Positions 44,209-53,010 are shown, counted from the first letter of the stretch. The stretch: DNA of 64,000 nt from JACPFV01 sp035526825 (GCA_035526825.1 DATLBT010000124.1:1-64000); one strand, 5' to 3'. Translations and numbers: made by a program. The notes: a model not told the origin generated them from the sequence alone.

Positions 44209-44814
44209 ATGACCGTCCTCGTTGGCCGCCCCGCCCCCGAATTCACCGCCGCCGCCGTCATGGGCGATGGCACCATCAACGAGAAGTTCTCGCTCAAGCA
44301 GTACAAGGGCAAGAAGTACGTGGCCGTGTTCTTCTGGCCGCTCGACTTCACCTTCGTCTGCCCGAGCGAAATCATCGCGCACGAGCATCGCCGCAAGGCC
44401 TTCGAGGAGCGCGGCGTGCAGCTCGTCGGCGTCTCGATCGACTCGCAGTTCACCCACTTCGCCTGGCGCCAGACCCCGATCAACAAGGGCGGCATCGGCG
44501 AGGTCGGCTTCCCGATGGTCGCCGACGTCAGCCACGCCATCACGCGCGCGTTCGGCATCGAGCATCCCACCGACGGCGTCGCCTTCCGCGGCTCGTTCCT
44601 GATCGACAAGGACGGCCTCGTGCGCCACCAGGTCGTCAACGACCTGCCGCTGGGCCGCGACGTCGACGAGTTGCTGCGCGTGGTCGACGCGCTGCAGTTC
44701 CACGAAAAGCACGGCGAGGTTTGCCCTGCCGGCTGGCAGAAAGGCGACAAGGGCATGAAGGCCGACGCCAAGGGCGTCGCCGACTACCTCGCCAAGCACG
44801 CCGAGGCTCTCTAG
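44209..44814 (+). CDS. typical 2-Cys peroxiredoxin (AhpC/TSA family)
   Basis: 201 residues. AGGAGAGA ribosome site. Peroxidatic Cys51 (FTFVCPSEI), resolving Cys172 (GEVCPAGW). Reduces peroxides. The 8-base distance to trxB suggests thioredoxin-linked recycling rather than an AhpF partner. Confidence 0.92.
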   Translation: MTVLVGRPAPEFTAAAVMGDGTINEKFSLKQYKGKKYVAVFFWPLDFTFVCPSEIIAHEHRRKAFEERGVQLVGVSIDSQFTHFAWRQTPINKGGIGEVGFPMVADVSHAITRAFGIEHPTDGVAFRGSFLIDKDGLVRHQVVNDLPLGRDVDELLRVVDALQFHEKHGEVCPAGWQKGDKGMKADAKGVADYLAKHAEAL

Positions 44815-44821
44815 TTCCGAC

Positions 44822-45772
44822 ATGGCCCATTACTCCCTCATCATCCTCGGCTCAGGCCCCGCCGGTTACACCGCGGCGGTCTATGCCGCGCGCGCCAACC
44901 TCAAGCCCGTGATGATCACGGGCCTGCAGCAGGGCGGGCAGCTGATGACGACGACCGAAGTCGACAACTGGCCGGGCGATGTCGAGGGCCTGCTGGGGCC
45001 GGCGCTGATGGAGCGCATGCAGAAACATGCCGAGCGCTTCGATACGCAGATCGTGTTCGACCACATCAACACGGTCGATTTGAAGAAGAAGCCTTTCACG
45101 CTCACCGGTGACCAGGGTACCTACACGTGTAATGCGCTGATCATCGCCACCGGTGCATCGGCGAAATACCTGGGCATGCCGAGCGAGGAAGCGTTTAAGG
45201 GCAAGGGCGTGTCGGCGTGCGCCACCTGCGACGGCTTCTTCTACAAGGGCCAGGACGTCGTCGTCATCGGCGGCGGCAACACCGCGGTCGAGGAATCGCT
45301 GTACCTCACCAACATCGCGCGCAAAGTCACCGTCGTGCATCGCCGCGACAAGTTCCGCGGCGAGAAGATCCTGCACGACAAGCTCAACAAGCGTGTCGCC
45401 GAAGGCAAGGCCGAGATCGTCTGGAACCACACGCTCGACGAAGTGCTGGGCGACTCGACCGGCGTGACCGGCGTACGCATCAAGGGCGTCAACGGCGCCA
45501 ACGGCTCGCGCACCATCGACGCCAAGGGCGTGTTCATCGCGATCGGCCACTCGCCGAACACGGCGATCTTCGAGGGCCAGCTCGAGATGAAGGATGGCTA
45601 CATCAAGGTGAAGTCCGGCAGCGAAGGCAACGCCACGCTGACCAGCGTGCCCGGCGTATTCGCGGCGGGCGACGTGATGGACCACGTCTATCGGCAGGCC
45701 GTGACTTCCGCCGGCACCGGCTGCATGGCGGCGCTCGACGCAGAAAAATATCTGGACGCGCTGAAGCAATAG
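44822..45772 (+). CDS. trxB: thioredoxin reductase
   Basis: 316 residues. FAD site GSGPAGYTAAVYAARA, redox pair Cys133/Cys136 (CATCDG), NADPH site GGGNTAVEESLY, C-terminal AAGDVMDHVYRQA. Reduces thioredoxin with NADPH. Operon with the peroxiredoxin gene. Confidence 0.95.
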   Translation: MAHYSLIILGSGPAGYTAAVYAARANLKPVMITGLQQGGQLMTTTEVDNWPGDVEGLLGPALMERMQKHAERFDTQIVFDHINTVDLKKKPFTLTGDQGTYTCNALIIATGASAKYLGMPSEEAFKGKGVSACATCDGFFYKGQDVVVIGGGNTAVEESLYLTNIARKVTVVHRRDKFRGEKILHDKLNKRVAEGKAEIVWNHTLDEVLGDSTGVTGVRIKGVNGANGSRTIDAKGVFIAIGHSPNTAIFEGQLEMKDGYIKVKSGSEGNATLTSVPGVFAAGDVMDHVYRQAVTSAGTGCMAALDAEKYLDALKQ

Positions 45773-45814
45773 TTTTTGCGGCGTAGCGAAGGCACATCGG
45801 CTAGAGTGCCGGCC

Positions 45815-46426
45815 ATGTCCATGAAACTGTTTTCCAGCAAGACATCGCCGTTTGCGCGCAAGGTGCGCGTCGCCATCGAGGAGCTCGGCCTCGCGGACCA
45901 GGTCGAGGAAATCGTTGCCGACCCTTTCAATCCGCCGGCCGAACTGCTTGCGGCGAATCCACTGTCTAAAATTCCGACGCTCGTCACCGACAGAGGTGAG
46001 GCGATCCCGGATTCTTCGCTGATCCTCGATTACCTCTCGACGAAGAAAAGCGGGCTCGCCACCCTGGTGCGCGGCGCCAAGCGCTGGGAAGTCCTGCGCC
46101 GCACCCAGATCGCCGACGGCATCATCGAGTGCTCGGTCGCGAGCGTGCTGGAAAAGCGCCGGCCGGAGAGCATCCACTACATCCCGTTCCTCGACCGCCA
46201 GGTGCAGAACATGAACCGCGCGCTCGACGTGCTCAACGCCGATGCCGGGCTGCTGCAGCTGCAGACACCCGGCACCTGCGAAATCACCGTCGGCGTGGCG
46301 CTCGGTTACCTCGACTTCCGGCTGCCCTACGTCGAGTGGCGCCGCGGCCGCGACGCGCTGGCGACCTGGTACACGGTGTTCGCGCAACGGCCGTCGATGG
46401 TGAAGACGCAGCCGCCGGTGCAATGA
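45815..46426 (+). CDS. glutathione S-transferase-like protein
   Basis: 203 residues. N-terminal thioredoxin-like domain (SSKTSPFARKVRVAIEELGL, NPLSKIPTLVTD, IPDSSLILDYL), C-terminal helical domain. A Ser in SPFARK may be the catalytic residue. Substrate unknown. ATGA overlap with the next gene. Confidence 0.9.
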   Translation: MSMKLFSSKTSPFARKVRVAIEELGLADQVEEIVADPFNPPAELLAANPLSKIPTLVTDRGEAIPDSSLILDYLSTKKSGLATLVRGAKRWEVLRRTQIADGIIECSVASVLEKRRPESIHYIPFLDRQVQNMNRALDVLNADAGLLQLQTPGTCEITVGVALGYLDFRLPYVEWRRGRDALATWYTVFAQRPSMVKTQPPVQ

Positions 46427-46944
46427 CCCCGGTGTCATCCCGAGCGCAGCGAGGGATCGCGTTCGCATGGTGGCGACACTTCGGAACGCGATCCCTCGTC
46501 GCTGCGCTCCTCGGGATGACACTTGGTGCGTGCGGTGTGTTCCAGACGTCCGAAGAAGATTTGCGCGAAGCGATCGTCGAGACCGCGCTCGACCAGGTCG
46601 GCGAAGACTACGAGTACGGCGGTGCCGATCCGTCCGATGGCTTCGACTGCTCGGGCCTGGTGCATTACTCATACGGCGAAGCCGGCATCAAGCTACCGAG
46701 GTCCGCCGCGCAACAGCGCAAGGCGGGCAAGACGATCACGTTCAGCGACGCGCGTCCCGCCGACCTGCTGTTTTATTCGTTCGGCGACCGCAAGGCGGGC
46801 GACCTCCACGTAGTGATTTATCTCGGTGATGGCCGCGCGGTCCACGCGCCGGTTCGCAATGGCGAAGTCGAGGAGATCGACGTGACCGCGAGCCATTGGC
46901 GCAAGCGTTATGTCGGCGCCGTGCGGGTCATTCCCTCGGGCTAG
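46423..46944 (+). CDS. NlpC/P60-family cell-wall peptidase lipoprotein
   Basis: 173 residues. NlpC/P60 core: DQVGEDYEYGGADPSDGFDCSGLVHYSYG (catalytic Cys), DLHVVIYLGDGRAVHAP (His). Lipoprotein-like signal ending MTLGACGVF. The signal part (MTPVSSRAQRGIAFAWW and the following segment) is written by an inverted repeat in the DNA (46432-46522), so the export signal seems to derive from a repeat. It cleaves peptidoglycan stem-peptide bonds. Confidence 0.87.
   Translation: MTPVSSRAQRGIAFAWWRHFGTRSLVAALLGMTLGACGVFQTSEEDLREAIVETALDQVGEDYEYGGADPSDGFDCSGLVHYSYGEAGIKLPRSAAQQRKAGKTITFSDARPADLLFYSFGDRKAGDLHVVIYLGDGRAVHAPVRNGEVEEIDVTASHWRKRYVGAVRVIPSG
46432..46522. repeat. inverted repeat encoding the signal sequence of the NlpC/P60 gene
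   Basis: Left arm 46432-46464 and right arm 46484-46522 are reverse complements apart from two 3-base insertions. The core ATCCCGAG/CGCAGCGAGGGATC is a widespread dispersed repeat in GC-rich genomes (known to translate as SSRAQRG). Both insertions keep the reading frame. Confidence 0.85.
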
Positions 46945-47133
46945 CTCGCCGAAGCGCGTCGACGCGCGCGCGGATTTGACAACGTTTCCACCGACGCGCC
47001 CAATGGCGCACGGTCGAAAAAAAAGAACAACAAGACCCATGAATGGGCGCCTGCCGCTTCCCCCGCACCGGATGACTTGCCACCTCGGCAGGTCGACGGC
47101 TGTCCCGCTGTTTCCCCAACAGGAGTACGACGC

Positions 47134-47355
47134 ATGCAAGCAATGATGGATTTCGTGAGCTTTGATCCCCACGCGCTGGTGCTGGTCCAGGACCCGGCGC
47201 TTCTCGAGATGGTCTCGGGCGGGGTCGCGCTCGGCTACAAGAACAACAACACGTACTACGTCAACGACCAGTGCACGCCCAACATGAACAACGAGACGTG
47301 CGTGCAGGCCAACCAGCTCTGCGGCGCCGACACGGTGTGCGCCGAAGTCATCTGA
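47134..47355 (+). CDS. RiPP precursor peptide 1
   Basis: 73 residues, ATG behind AGGAG. Leader segment QDPALLEMVSGG (double-Gly at 29-30), core from 31: NNNTYYVNDQC then C47-X8-C56-X6-C63-X5-C69 and tail AEVI. It shares NETC, CxAD and VC with precursor 2. Substrate for the downstream radical SAM enzyme and C39 exporter by position. A candidate -35 (TTGACA at 46976) lies upstream with no convincing -10. Confidence 0.75.
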   Translation: MQAMMDFVSFDPHALVLVQDPALLEMVSGGVALGYKNNNTYYVNDQCTPNMNNETCVQANQLCGADTVCAEVI

Positions 47356-47365
47356 AAGCGGGCCT

Positions 47366-47392
47366 CCCGGCGCGGGTCCGACCCGCGCCGGG
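47366..47392 (+). promoter_or_regulatory. perfect hairpin between precursor genes 1 and 2
   Basis: A 12-bp perfect GC stem (47366-47377 with 47381-47392), 3-base loop, no T-run. It starts 11 bases after the precursor 1 stop. Possible partial terminator or 3'-end stabiliser that raises precursor 1 mRNA over the rest. Confidence 0.65.
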
Positions 47393-47424
47393 AATCGCAT
47401 TGCTAACCCAACCCGGAGAAAACC

Positions 47425-47643
47425 ATGACATCGCATTCCCTCGTAAGCCTTGACCTGCGCGGCGTGTTCAGCGTGCTCGACCCGGTCCTGCTGGAGGCCG
47501 TTGCCGCCGGCGTCGTTGCCGGCGTGACCTCCAACGGCTCCACCTACGCCAACGACCATTGCGCGCCGAACCACGACAACGAGACCTGCGTCTCGATCAA
47601 CAACATCTGCGCGGCCGACGTGGTCTGCGCTGAACTCATCTAG
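47425..47643 (+). CDS. RiPP precursor peptide 2
   Basis: 72 residues, ATG behind CCGGAG. Leader LDPVLLEAVAAG (AG at 28-29), core with C46-X8-C55-X6-C62-X5-C68 and tail AELI. It differs from precursor 1 mainly outside the Cys frame. Same spacing from the Gly site to the first Cys (16 residues) as precursor 1. Confidence 0.75.
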   Translation: MTSHSLVSLDLRGVFSVLDPVLLEAVAAGVVAGVTSNGSTYANDHCAPNHDNETCVSINNICAADVVCAELI

Positions 47644-47653
47644 GAGAAAAAGC

Positions 47654-47932
47654 ATGAACGACAAGATGGTGACTTTCGGCGCGCACGGCGCCTTCGAGAT
47701 CAGCGACCCGATCCTGCTCGAGCGCGTCCCGGCGGGCGACCCCACGGTCAACTTGTACTGCGAGGCGCCGAGCCGCAACGAGGTCTGCGCCAACCTCAAC
47801 CCGACTTGCGGCAGCGACATCGTCTGCGATGTCGGCACGCCGGGAATCCCGGGAACCCCCGGCGTGCCCAACGTGCCGCGGCCGCGACCGAACATGCCGA
47901 ACGGTGCCTGCGGCCCGCTGGCGGCGTGCTGA
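47654..47932 (+). CDS. RiPP precursor peptide 3 with proline-rich tail
   Basis: 92 residues, ATG behind AGGAG. Leader SDPILLERVPAG, core C36-X8-C45-X6-C52-X5-C58, shorter (7 residues) before the first Cys. It then carries an extra tail GTPGIPGTPGVPNVPRPRP and a second Cys pair (C86, C92) ending in AAC. The tail is collagen-like in Gly-Pro spacing. The only one of the three with six Cys. Confidence 0.72.
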   Translation: MNDKMVTFGAHGAFEISDPILLERVPAGDPTVNLYCEAPSRNEVCANLNPTCGSDIVCDVGTPGIPGTPGVPNVPRPRPNMPNGACGPLAAC

Positions 47933-47935
47933 GCC

Positions 47936-49066
47936 ATGAGCCAAGCCGTCGCTGTCGCGCTGGATCCCAGGTCGCTGCAGCTCATCATCCTGCCGACCGA
48001 GAAGTGCAACTTCCGCTGCACCTACTGCTACGAGACCTTCGAGGTCGGCCGCATGAAGCGGGCGACGATCGACGGCATCAAGCGCCTGGTCGAGGCGCGC
48101 GTCTCGCAAGGCACGCTGCGGTCCTTGAGCTTGTCCTGGTTTGGCGGCGAGCCGCTGCTGGCGCGCGAGGTGATGCTGGAGATCGCCGCGGCGGGCCTCG
48201 CGATGCACGCCGCCGGCCGGCTCGAGGCTTTCAGCGGCGAAGTGACCACCAACGCGTACCTGCTGACGCCCGCGGTCCTGGCCGAGCTGGTGGCGTTGCG
48301 CCAGACCACTTACCAGATCAGCCTCGACGGCTACGGTGCCGGCCACGACGAGACGCGGCGCTATGCCTCCGGCAAGGGCACCTTCGAGGTGATCTGGCGC
48401 AACCTGCTGGCCGCGCGCGACACCAGCCTGTCATTCCAGATCACCCTGCGCTGTCATCTCACGCGCGCCAACGAGGCCTCGATGGCGGAACTGGTGGACC
48501 ACATCGGCCGTGAGTTCCGCGGCGATGCGCGCTTCAACGTGTTCTTCAAGCCGATCGAGAACCTCGGCGGGCCGAACAGCAAGGCGATCACCACGCTCGA
48601 CAAGCTGCTCGCGCGCGAGCGCGTCGACCGGCTGCAGGAGTGCCTGGAGGACGCCGGCCTGCACGTCTCGGCGGTGATCGACGGCCCTGAAAGCAGCACC
48701 GGGGCACCAATCATCGCCCCGCTCGTTCGCAAGCCCGCGACGCCAACGCCGTTGGCGGCGCCGCCGGCGGACCCCACGGGCCTCGCGAGTTTCGCCGGCT
48801 ACATCTGCTACGCGGCCAAGCCCAACTCGCTGATGGTCCGGGCCGACGGCAGCATCGGCAAGTGCACGGTGCTGCTCGACGATCCGCGCAATCGGGTCGG
48901 CCGGCTGAACGAGGATGGGACGGTCACCCTCGACGCCGACCTCATCAACCAGGTGTGGATGCGGGGATTCGCCTCGAACAATGCGCGCGAGCTGGGCTGT
49001 CCGGCGCAGAACCTGCCGCGATTGACGCCGCCCTCCGCGCCCGTCGCTTCCGCTTCGGCGGCGTGA
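47936..49066 (+). CDS. radical SAM enzyme with short SPASM-like C-terminus
   Basis: 376 residues. [4Fe-4S]-SAM motif C24-X3-C28-X2-C31 (CNFRCTYCYE), SWFGGEPLLA, EVTTNAYLL, QISLDG. The C-terminal Cys residues are 291 (YIC), 310 (GKC) and 355 (LGCPAQNLP), fewer than in full SPASM domains. The segment 240-275 is Ala/Pro-rich. Likely maturase of the three precursors, making thioether or C-C links; chemistry unknown. It begins 3 bases after precursor 3. Confidence 0.85.
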   Translation: MSQAVAVALDPRSLQLIILPTEKCNFRCTYCYETFEVGRMKRATIDGIKRLVEARVSQGTLRSLSLSWFGGEPLLAREVMLEIAAAGLAMHAAGRLEAFSGEVTTNAYLLTPAVLAELVALRQTTYQISLDGYGAGHDETRRYASGKGTFEVIWRNLLAARDTSLSFQITLRCHLTRANEASMAELVDHIGREFRGDARFNVFFKPIENLGGPNSKAITTLDKLLARERVDRLQECLEDAGLHVSAVIDGPESSTGAPIIAPLVRKPATPTPLAAPPADPTGLASFAGYICYAAKPNSLMVRADGSIGKCTVLLDDPRNRVGRLNEDGTVTLDADLINQVWMRGFASNNARELGCPAQNLPRLTPPSAPVASASAA

Positions 49067-49069
49067 TTC

Positions 49070-50311
49070 GTGCGCGAACTGCCGCCGGCGGTTCCGCTGT
49101 TCCGGCCCGAGGCGGTGGCGCCGGCGTCCGGCGGCGCATTCGCCGGCGCAGCCCTGCTGCCGGAGCCGCGCGCGATGCGGCTGCTGCTGTTGTTGACCGC
49201 GGCGGTGCTGCTCGGGCTGGGCGCTGTGCTGGTGCTCGGCGAGTTCACCCAGCGCGTTCGCGCGACCGGCTGGATCGCGCCGGCTGGCGGGCTGGCGCGG
49301 GTCGTCGCGTCTCGCACCGGCGTGCTCGCCGAGCTGCATGTTCGCGAGAGCGAGCGCGTGCGCCGGGGGCAAGCCCTGCTGACGCTGGCCACGGCACGGC
49401 CGTCGTCGTCGAGCCCGGACGCCGGCCGCGCCGTGCTCGCGGCGCTGCAGCGCGAGCGCGACGAGCTCGATGCACGACTGTCGGCACAGCGCGAACTGCA
49501 CGCCGCCGGCCGTGAGCGCGTCGCGCACGAGCTGGCCGCCGGCGCCGACCAGCACCGGCGGCTGGCCCGTCGGGTTGCGTTGCTGGCGCAGCAGCGGGAC
49601 CTGTCTCGAGCCGAGGCCGATCGCACCCGCGAGCTCGTCGCGCGCGGGCTGCTCGCCCGCGTCGCCGCAGAGCGCGGTGACGGAGCGCTGCTCGCGGCCG
49701 AAGCGGCCTTCCAGGAGCTGGACCAGCAGCGCGTCGCGGCTCGATCCGCGATTGCAGCGCTGCGCATCGACAGCGCGAGCCTGCCGGCGCAGGCGCAAAG
49801 CGCCGAGTCCGAGCTGCGCGGCCAGCGCGCCGCGCTCGACCTGCGCATCGCTGAAGCCGAAGCGGCGCTCGATACCGTGGTGGCTTCGCCGGTCGACGGC
49901 CGCGTCTCGGGGCTGGCCCTGGCCATGGGACAGGCTGTCGCGGCGGGCAGCCTGCTGCTGATGGTGATTCCGGAGTCCGATGCGCCCCAGGCGCAGCTGT
50001 GGCTGCCGGCGCGGCTGGGCGGCGCGATCCGCGAAGGCGCCGAGGTGCGGCTGCGACTGCACTCCGCGCCCGCGCATGCACCGCCGCTGTCGGGCACCGT
50101 CGTGCAACTCAGCCGCGCTGCGCTCGCGCCCGCCGACCAGCAAGGTCCGGTGACCCTGCGCGAGCCGGCCTACCGGGTCAGCGTCGCGCTGCGCGCGCGC
50201 GTCGACAGCGAGGCCCTGCAGCCCGGAGCGCTGGTGGAAGCCGGCGTCGCTCGCGAGCGCCGCCGATTGATCGACTGGCTGCTGGAGCCGCTCGAGCGCG
50301 CAGCGCCATGA
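49070..50311 (+). CDS. HlyD-type membrane-fusion (adaptor) protein
   Basis: 413 residues from GTG. Cytoplasmic tail, one membrane helix (about 36-58), beta-barrel/lipoyl halves (VVASRTGVLAELHVRESERV and VVASPVDGRVSGLALAMGQ) around a long Arg/Ala coiled coil. Adaptor between the ABC exporter and an outer-membrane channel not coded here. Stop overlaps the ABC gene (ATGA). Confidence 0.85.
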   Translation: MRELPPAVPLFRPEAVAPASGGAFAGAALLPEPRAMRLLLLLTAAVLLGLGAVLVLGEFTQRVRATGWIAPAGGLARVVASRTGVLAELHVRESERVRRGQALLTLATARPSSSSPDAGRAVLAALQRERDELDARLSAQRELHAAGRERVAHELAAGADQHRRLARRVALLAQQRDLSRAEADRTRELVARGLLARVAAERGDGALLAAEAAFQELDQQRVAARSAIAALRIDSASLPAQAQSAESELRGQRAALDLRIAEAEAALDTVVASPVDGRVSGLALAMGQAVAAGSLLLMVIPESDAPQAQLWLPARLGGAIREGAEVRLRLHSAPAHAPPLSGTVVQLSRAALAPADQQGPVTLREPAYRVSVALRARVDSEALQPGALVEAGVARERRRLIDWLLEPLERAAP

Positions 50312-52413
50312 GCACCTTCCACCTGCGCTTGCGCCGGCGGGTGCCGGTGATCCTGCAGGCGGAGGCCTCCGAGTGCGCGCTCGCCTGCCTCGCCATGGTG
50401 TGCGGGTACCACGGCCGCGGCGCCGACCTGACGACGCTGCGGCATCGCCATCCGGCCTCGCTGCGCGGCATGACCTTGGCGCAGCTGATGCGGCACGCCA
50501 GCGAGCTGGGCTTTGCGCCGCGCGCACTGCGGCTCGAGCCCGCGGGCCTCGCGCAGCTGCGCACCCCATGCTTGCTGCACTGGGACGGCGACCATTTCGT
50601 GGTACTGGAGCGCGTTGGGGCGCGTTGCTCGATCGTCGATCCCGCGATCGGGCGACGCGCGCCATCGCGGGCGGAGCTGGATCGCCACTTCACCGGCGTC
50701 GCGCTGGAGCTGGAGCCCACGGTGGCGCTGGCCGCCGCCGCGCCGGCCGCGCGCCTGCGCTTTGCCGACCTGGTGCGCGGTGTGCGCAACCTGGGCGGCG
50801 CGCTGACGCGAACCTTGCTGCTGTCGTGCGCGCTGCAGGCGCTGGCGTTGCTCGCGCCGTTCTACGGCCAGCTCGTCATAGACCAGGCCATTCCCGCCGG
50901 CGACCGCCAGATGCTCGCGGTGCTGGGCTGCGCCTTCGCCTTGCTCGCGGCACTCAGCGCCACCCTCGCCGCCGGTCGCGCGACGGTGGTGCTGCACCTC
51001 GCCTCGCACCTGCAGTTCAGCTGGGCCGCGCGGCTGTTCGGCCACCTGCTGCGGTTGCCGCTGACGTTCTTCGAGCGGCGCCACCTCGGCGACATCGTTT
51101 CGCGCTTCCGCTCGCTCAACGCGGTGCAGGGCCTGGTGAGCAACGCGATCGTCGAAGCCATGCTCGACGGCGTGATGGCGGTGACCACGCTGGCGCTGCT
51201 GCTCGCCTACCACCCGCTGCTGGCGCTGGTGCCGCTCGCAGCGGTGGCGTCGTACGCCGCGCTGCGCGCCGCGCTGCTGCGGCCGCAGCACGAAGCGGCA
51301 CACGAGGCGCTGGCGCTATCAGCCCGCGAGAGCAGTCACTTCATCGAAACGCTGCGCGCGATGGCGACGCTCAAGGCCAGCGCGAACGAAGGCTTGCGTG
51401 AAGCGGCATGGCAGGTCCGCGTCGCTGACACGCTTCGCGCCGGCGCGCACAGCGCTCGCTGGGGCGTGGCACAGCAGTTCGGCAACCAGCTGATCTTCGG
51501 CGTCGAGGGTGTGATGGTGCTGTGGCTCGGCGCGGTGGCCGTGATCGACGAGCGGCTGACGCTGGGCATGCTGGTGGCGCTGCTGGCGTACAAGAGCCTG
51601 TTCACCGCGCGCGCCAGCGCCCTGGTCGACCGGTTGCTGGATTTCCGCCTGGCCGGCGTGCACCTCGAGCGGCTCGCCGACATCGCGCTGGCACCGGTCG
51701 AAGAAAGCGTCACGGGTGACGATGCACCGCTGCAAGGCCACCTGCGGCTCGAGCGTGTGCGTTACCGTCACGGGGCCGACGAACCGCTGCTGCTCGAAGA
51801 CGTCGACCTGGCCATCCCCGCCGGCGACGCACTGGCGATCGTCGGCCCCTCCGGCTGCGGCAAGACCACCCTGCTCAAGATCATGCTGGGATTGCTCCGG
51901 CCGGATGGTGGCCGTGTACTCGCGGACGAACGCGAAGTGCGCCACCTCGGCGCCGGCTATCGCCGCCAGGTTGCGGCGGTGCTGCAGGACGATGCGCTGC
52001 TGTCGGGATCGCTGGCGGAAAACATCAGCTTCTTCGCAGAGCGGCCGGAGCGCGAGCGCATCGAGCATTGCGCGCGCCTGGCCGCGATCCACGAGGACAT
52101 CATGCGAATGCCGATGGGCTATCTCACCCGGGTCGGCGACCTCGGCGCAGCGCTGTCCGGCGGGCAGAAGCAGCGCGTGCTGCTGGCGCGCGCGCTCTAC
52201 GCGAAGCCCCGCGTGCTGTTTCTCGACGAGGCCACCGCGCACGTGGATGCGGACACCGAGAAGCGCATCCACGCTGCCTTGCGAACCCTGCAGATCACGC
52301 GCGTGCTGGTGGCTCACCGCGAGGAGACGGTGGCGCTCGCGGACCACGTGCTGCGGCTCGGCCCGTCCCGGCCCGCGCCGCTGCCCGGCCGCGCTTTATT
52401 GCAAGCCTCATGA
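50308..52413 (+). CDS. peptidase-containing ABC transporter (C39-ABC exporter)
   Basis: 701 residues. N-terminal C39 peptidase: nucleophile Cys23 (QAEASECALACLAMV), His96 (DGDHFVVLE), Asp111 (DPAIG). Six-helix ABC transmembrane domain at about 160-460, then an ATPase: Walker A GPSGCGKTT at 513-521, signature LSGGQKQR at 616-623, Walker B LFLDEAT. Such proteins remove Gly-type leaders (GG/AG) and export the core through HlyD and a TolC-like channel. It fits the leaders of the three precursors. Confidence 0.93.
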   Translation: MSTFHLRLRRRVPVILQAEASECALACLAMVCGYHGRGADLTTLRHRHPASLRGMTLAQLMRHASELGFAPRALRLEPAGLAQLRTPCLLHWDGDHFVVLERVGARCSIVDPAIGRRAPSRAELDRHFTGVALELEPTVALAAAAPAARLRFADLVRGVRNLGGALTRTLLLSCALQALALLAPFYGQLVIDQAIPAGDRQMLAVLGCAFALLAALSATLAAGRATVVLHLASHLQFSWAARLFGHLLRLPLTFFERRHLGDIVSRFRSLNAVQGLVSNAIVEAMLDGVMAVTTLALLLAYHPLLALVPLAAVASYAALRAALLRPQHEAAHEALALSARESSHFIETLRAMATLKASANEGLREAAWQVRVADTLRAGAHSARWGVAQQFGNQLIFGVEGVMVLWLGAVAVIDERLTLGMLVALLAYKSLFTARASALVDRLLDFRLAGVHLERLADIALAPVEESVTGDDAPLQGHLRLERVRYRHGADEPLLLEDVDLAIPAGDALAIVGPSGCGKTTLLKIMLGLLRPDGGRVLADEREVRHLGAGYRRQVAAVLQDDALLSGSLAENISFFAERPERERIEHCARLAAIHEDIMRMPMGYLTRVGDLGAALSGGQKQRVLLARALYAKPRVLFLDEATAHVDADTEKRIHAALRTLQITRVLVAHREETVALADHVLRLGPSRPAPLPGRALLQAS

Positions 52414-52473
52414 AGCTGCAGGACACTGTGCAAGCCCCACCGTAGTGAAAACGACAACAAAGGAGACACGGTC

Positions 52474-52989
52474 ATGATGGGTAATCCCTGCTTCAAGCTG
52501 GTCGCGGGCAGTTTCGCCGCAATGTGCATCGTCGCCTGCAACAGCGGTGGCGGCCCTGCCGCGCCGGCTGGCTGCCAGAGCATCACTGGCGGACTTTCAA
52601 CGGTCTCGTCCACCGGCAGCGTCGCCAACACGGGCGCCGCGGCCGACGGCAACGCTGCCAGCTATGCCAGTGCCACGTTCAGCCCGGTATCGCAGTCCGC
52701 GTCGATCACTGCCACGGCGCAGGATGGCGTGGTCTATCCCGCCGGTTCGCGCGCCGGCGCCTTCGTCACGCAGCTCAACCAGGGCACCGCGAGCACGACG
52801 ACGGTGACGACGCTGCTCGACGGGCAACCGGTCGATTCGAGCAGTCCGGCGAACAATGCCAGCGAAGACGACTTTTCCGGGCTCATCGCCACCGCGCCGT
52901 TCGACGCGGTTCGGGTGTCATTCACCGACACCGGCGACGCGGCGGGCTCGGATTACCGCGTGTTCGAGATCTGTAGCGACGTGAAATAG
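52474..52989 (+). CDS. small lipoprotein of unknown function at the end of the RiPP cluster
   Basis: 171 residues. AAAGGAG ribosome site. Signal ending CIVACNSGG (lipobox), then a Ser/Thr/Ala-rich beta-type domain (ending DYRVFEICSDVK) with Cys residues near both ends (AGCQS, EICSD) that may pair. It looks like a periplasmic or outer-membrane lipoprotein; an immunity or surface role is only a guess from its position 60 bases after the exporter. Confidence 0.65.
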   Translation: MMGNPCFKLVAGSFAAMCIVACNSGGGPAAPAGCQSITGGLSTVSSTGSVANTGAAADGNAASYASATFSPVSQSASITATAQDGVVYPAGSRAGAFVTQLNQGTASTTTVTTLLDGQPVDSSSPANNASEDDFSGLIATAPFDAVRVSFTDTGDAAGSDYRVFEICSDVK

Positions 52990-53010
52990 GCGCGCGCGTT
53001 CGCGTCGAGC

